Source: UBA685 sp049889495 (GTDB lineage: Bacteria > Pseudomonadota > Alphaproteobacteria > Puniceispirillales > Puniceispirillaceae). From it: a DNA stretch of 32,790 nucleotides. Within the stretch, counting starts at the first letter, position 1. Each line of letters opens with the position of its first letter. The DNA is taken from NCBI GenBank assembly GCA_049889495.1, contig JBMHDH010000104.1:1-32790 (forward strand), read 5' to 3'. Below the pieces are notes generated by a model that did no database searches, was not told the DNA's origin, and saw nothing but the letters and a program-made list of their open reading frames with translations. Positions 32,201 through 32,790 of this stretch are shown here, piece by piece. The position numbers were made by a program, and so were the translations under genes.

Positions 32201-32790
32201 TGCCCAAATTCTGCACGCAAGGTGATGTTATCGCCCACCAGCGCATTGGTGCCTGTATTCAGCACCAGATCTTGACCAGCTGATAGTTTGATATTGCCAT
32301 CTGTATTGACCAATCTGTCGATGATCAAATCACCTGTGGCGGTTTCCATAAAGACGCCATTGCCAGAATCAATTCTGATCACTGAATTATTATCTTGGAC
32401 CAAAGTGAAAGGATCAGCGGCTGTACCAACAGAGCCAGAGGCGTTAAATGTGATGTTATCCACTGACAAAGAGTTCGAAGATGCGCTTGATAAAATGTCA
32501 CCTGCGCTTGATGTGATTGACATGGTTGAGCCAGCGGCGTCGACAGATGCCACCTCAACAGACCCTGTAGAATTCACAGTGATAGAGCCCTGATCAGACC
32601 CAATAAATTTGATATCGATCTGGCGATCAGCACGCACATCTTGCAGATAATACAGGCTGCCTTCATGGGTGGTGTCTGTTAACACATACCATGTACATTT
32701 TTTATAGATCACAATATCCCAACAATTCATGGAGCCTGGCTCTTCAAAAGTATTGGAATAGGTTTGTTGTGTTGTATCACGCAAACGGAA
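29206..32790 (-). CDS. Giant repetitive surface/secreted protein, filamentous-adhesin-like (5' end outside window)
   Basis: An uninterrupted frame of about 1,190 codons runs from the right edge to the stop at 29206. Most of it is short repeats rich in Gly, Asn, Asp, Thr, Ser, Ala and Val with patterns such as ITTAGGNVFIDADG and GDNVTLTANGSIG. This is typical of right-handed beta-helices in filamentous haemagglutinin- or LktA-like adhesins. A non-repetitive insert (about 31560-31990) is rich in Tyr and acidic residues. The last 100 residues break from the repeats and end in an acidic Pro/Glu tail (EEEPAEDTAGDEVGEDG) before LSLLAN. Three cysteine pairs occur. The N-terminus and secretion signal are outside the window; a TTG at 32784 is not a credible start. 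Secretion by a two-partner or type I route is undetermined. Confidence 0.75.
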   Translation of the reverse strand, partial: FRLRDTTQQTYSNTFEEPGSMNCWDIVIYKKCTWYVLTDTTHEGSLYYLQDVRADRQIDIKFIGSDQGSITVNSTGSVEVASVDAAGSTMSITSSAGDILSSASSNSLSVDNITFNASGSVGTAADPFTLVQDNNSVIRIDSGNGVFMETATGDLIIDRLVNTDGNIKLSAGQDLVLNTGTNALVGDNITLRAEFGQLSDTSGNALRIDSRDNGSVSAYSRVGDLALREIDGDMYVGQIDISGNLNLTIDNGSVLDGNLEQVDDTQTQAALLALWTDLQLTGSYAETKKTDQIASYEDSMTQLYVDYWNLRNISGTAGNYTADPYDPNFIYQASDDEEEMLGNDAARIAAFENDQQARYQLGHEKFGTSGYSDNYSYSAGATEIATFSAGYEWDQDYLDAPLPNEAFKETTDTTAYIETANIRADNVTLTVTNGNIGTFTDVDNFTIQEISDGTLDNASKIKLAAAESDDVYHDQVTDIVTLTQREDLDIETIADNSTVNINAAQGYAFIGGESSLNINTVNAAGEVRLKVNGDIFNVRSDNAAALTATDAVIESAQGQIGAEDKAFVTELGAANKLTARARDGIWLTEATDDINVSQIYSPTIISLTSPDQILDAQQDSIMDIKGDNVTLTANGSIGLQPGLSDSISVKKGKALDVASVNYDNSSFVVTSATDGAWLYGPLGQSLRMTGATLEGPLDVAVGSNLRATGSFDTGAGNDNVTFRSYESLVLEGVGGIDTNGSVLRLISGQNLTVMGNVSTGGGDITTTSADNTTFASDANITTAGGNVFIDADGLLNQNVTFEDGALLNIGSGNLRITASDAVKLTGIVTTNNDACADNQQGCAITVLANSINDGGNSRDDIELNGNGDIRLNAHKYVNVNQIDYNGTNRLKIEIQGKNEGARLAGSMLGIDAEAGIEVTKFYANSGAINAPVTNQLTVTDGRLRDDLYLSIGDFDARVGRLLDNSLTADAWMLSNLDNGFFADGALSDGQREEDYRCTGMPSFIGDANAVLNMTFDFNNPTVNCSGVLAYYRLPYSLQVPVQSVEQKLNNVIESTRVTNVTTINPVQSVRLEQAILTNSRNVASADAPEVSNDVIAIDAANMGIAAEDVATDLANTFGVRATSEIGVVQIDTTDIIQIGLPIINQAPAQELDDEVGPEEEPAEDTAGDEVGEDGAPLAAITDDAPIGPLSLLAN

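Noticed and set aside
1..32790. tRNA genes, CRISPR arrays, insertion sequences or prophage genes
   Set aside because: I found no cloverleaf-like segments, spaced direct repeats, transposase, integrase or phage motifs by eye in the intergenic regions; a dedicated tRNA and repeat scan could still find something small.

Overview
The window reads as chromosomal DNA of a marine heterotrophic alphaproteobacterium. The evidence is a DddP-type DMSP lyase, a clustered AcuI, an RpoE/ChrR (ECF11-like) pair, an IalB-family protein, Calvin-type class II aldolase and gamma-class carbonic anhydrase-like proteins. A SAR116-like (Puniceispirillum-like) organism is my best guess, but that is inference and no marker gene settles it. 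Coding density is high, and I see no rRNA, tRNA, CRISPR array, insertion sequence or prophage.

Layout. 1-5.0 kb: tail of an SDR-like protein, then minus-strand central metabolism (FBPase -> class II aldolase, start and stop overlapping), a Bax-inhibitor-1 membrane protein with a clear terminator, and ialB-like -> rlmN (overlapping). 5.0-7.3 kb: a 340-base regulatory gap, then an ECF sigma factor and its ChrR-like anti-sigma, followed by a DUF3429 membrane protein. 7.3-11.4 kb: tesA divergent from a YbbA/YbbP-type ABC transporter. 11.4-15.4 kb: argG, a small secreted protein, Fe-superoxide dismutase, gamma-carbonic-anhydrase-like protein, TauE/SafE permease. 15.5-18.8 kb: gabD, a beta-hydroxyacid dehydrogenase, hpt. 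18.8-22.6 kb (minus): acuI -> alpha/beta hydrolase-OsmC fusion -> dddP, an apparent DMSP cleavage and acrylate-disposal cluster. 22.7-23.1 kb: a single-domain rhodanese. 23.3-27.5 kb: a partner-switching signalling island (SiaB-like kinase, SiaC-like phosphoprotein, class III nucleotide cyclase, small ABM-like protein; convergent SiaA-like PP2C phosphatase). 27.6-32.8 kb: pirin, a periplasmic TPR protein, and the C-terminal 1,190+ residues of a giant repetitive surface protein that runs off the window.

The most interesting system is the 23.3-27.5 kb island. In Pseudomonas aeruginosa, SiaA (phosphatase) and SiaB (kinase) set the phosphorylation of SiaC, which activates the diguanylate cyclase SiaD. 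Here the same three regulators are present, but the output enzyme in the operon is a class III (adenylate/guanylate-type) cyclase rather than a GGDEF protein. Its two base-selecting positions are unusual (Gln and His), and an extra 100-residue protein is translationally coupled to it. This suggests a Sia-type partner switch driving a cyclic-nucleotide signal whose identity cannot be predicted from sequence. Second in interest are the compact acuI-OsmC/hydrolase-dddP cluster, with two palindromes upstream of dddP, and a ChrR homologue that has lost the zinc cysteines of its anti-sigma domain but keeps a complete cupin metal site.
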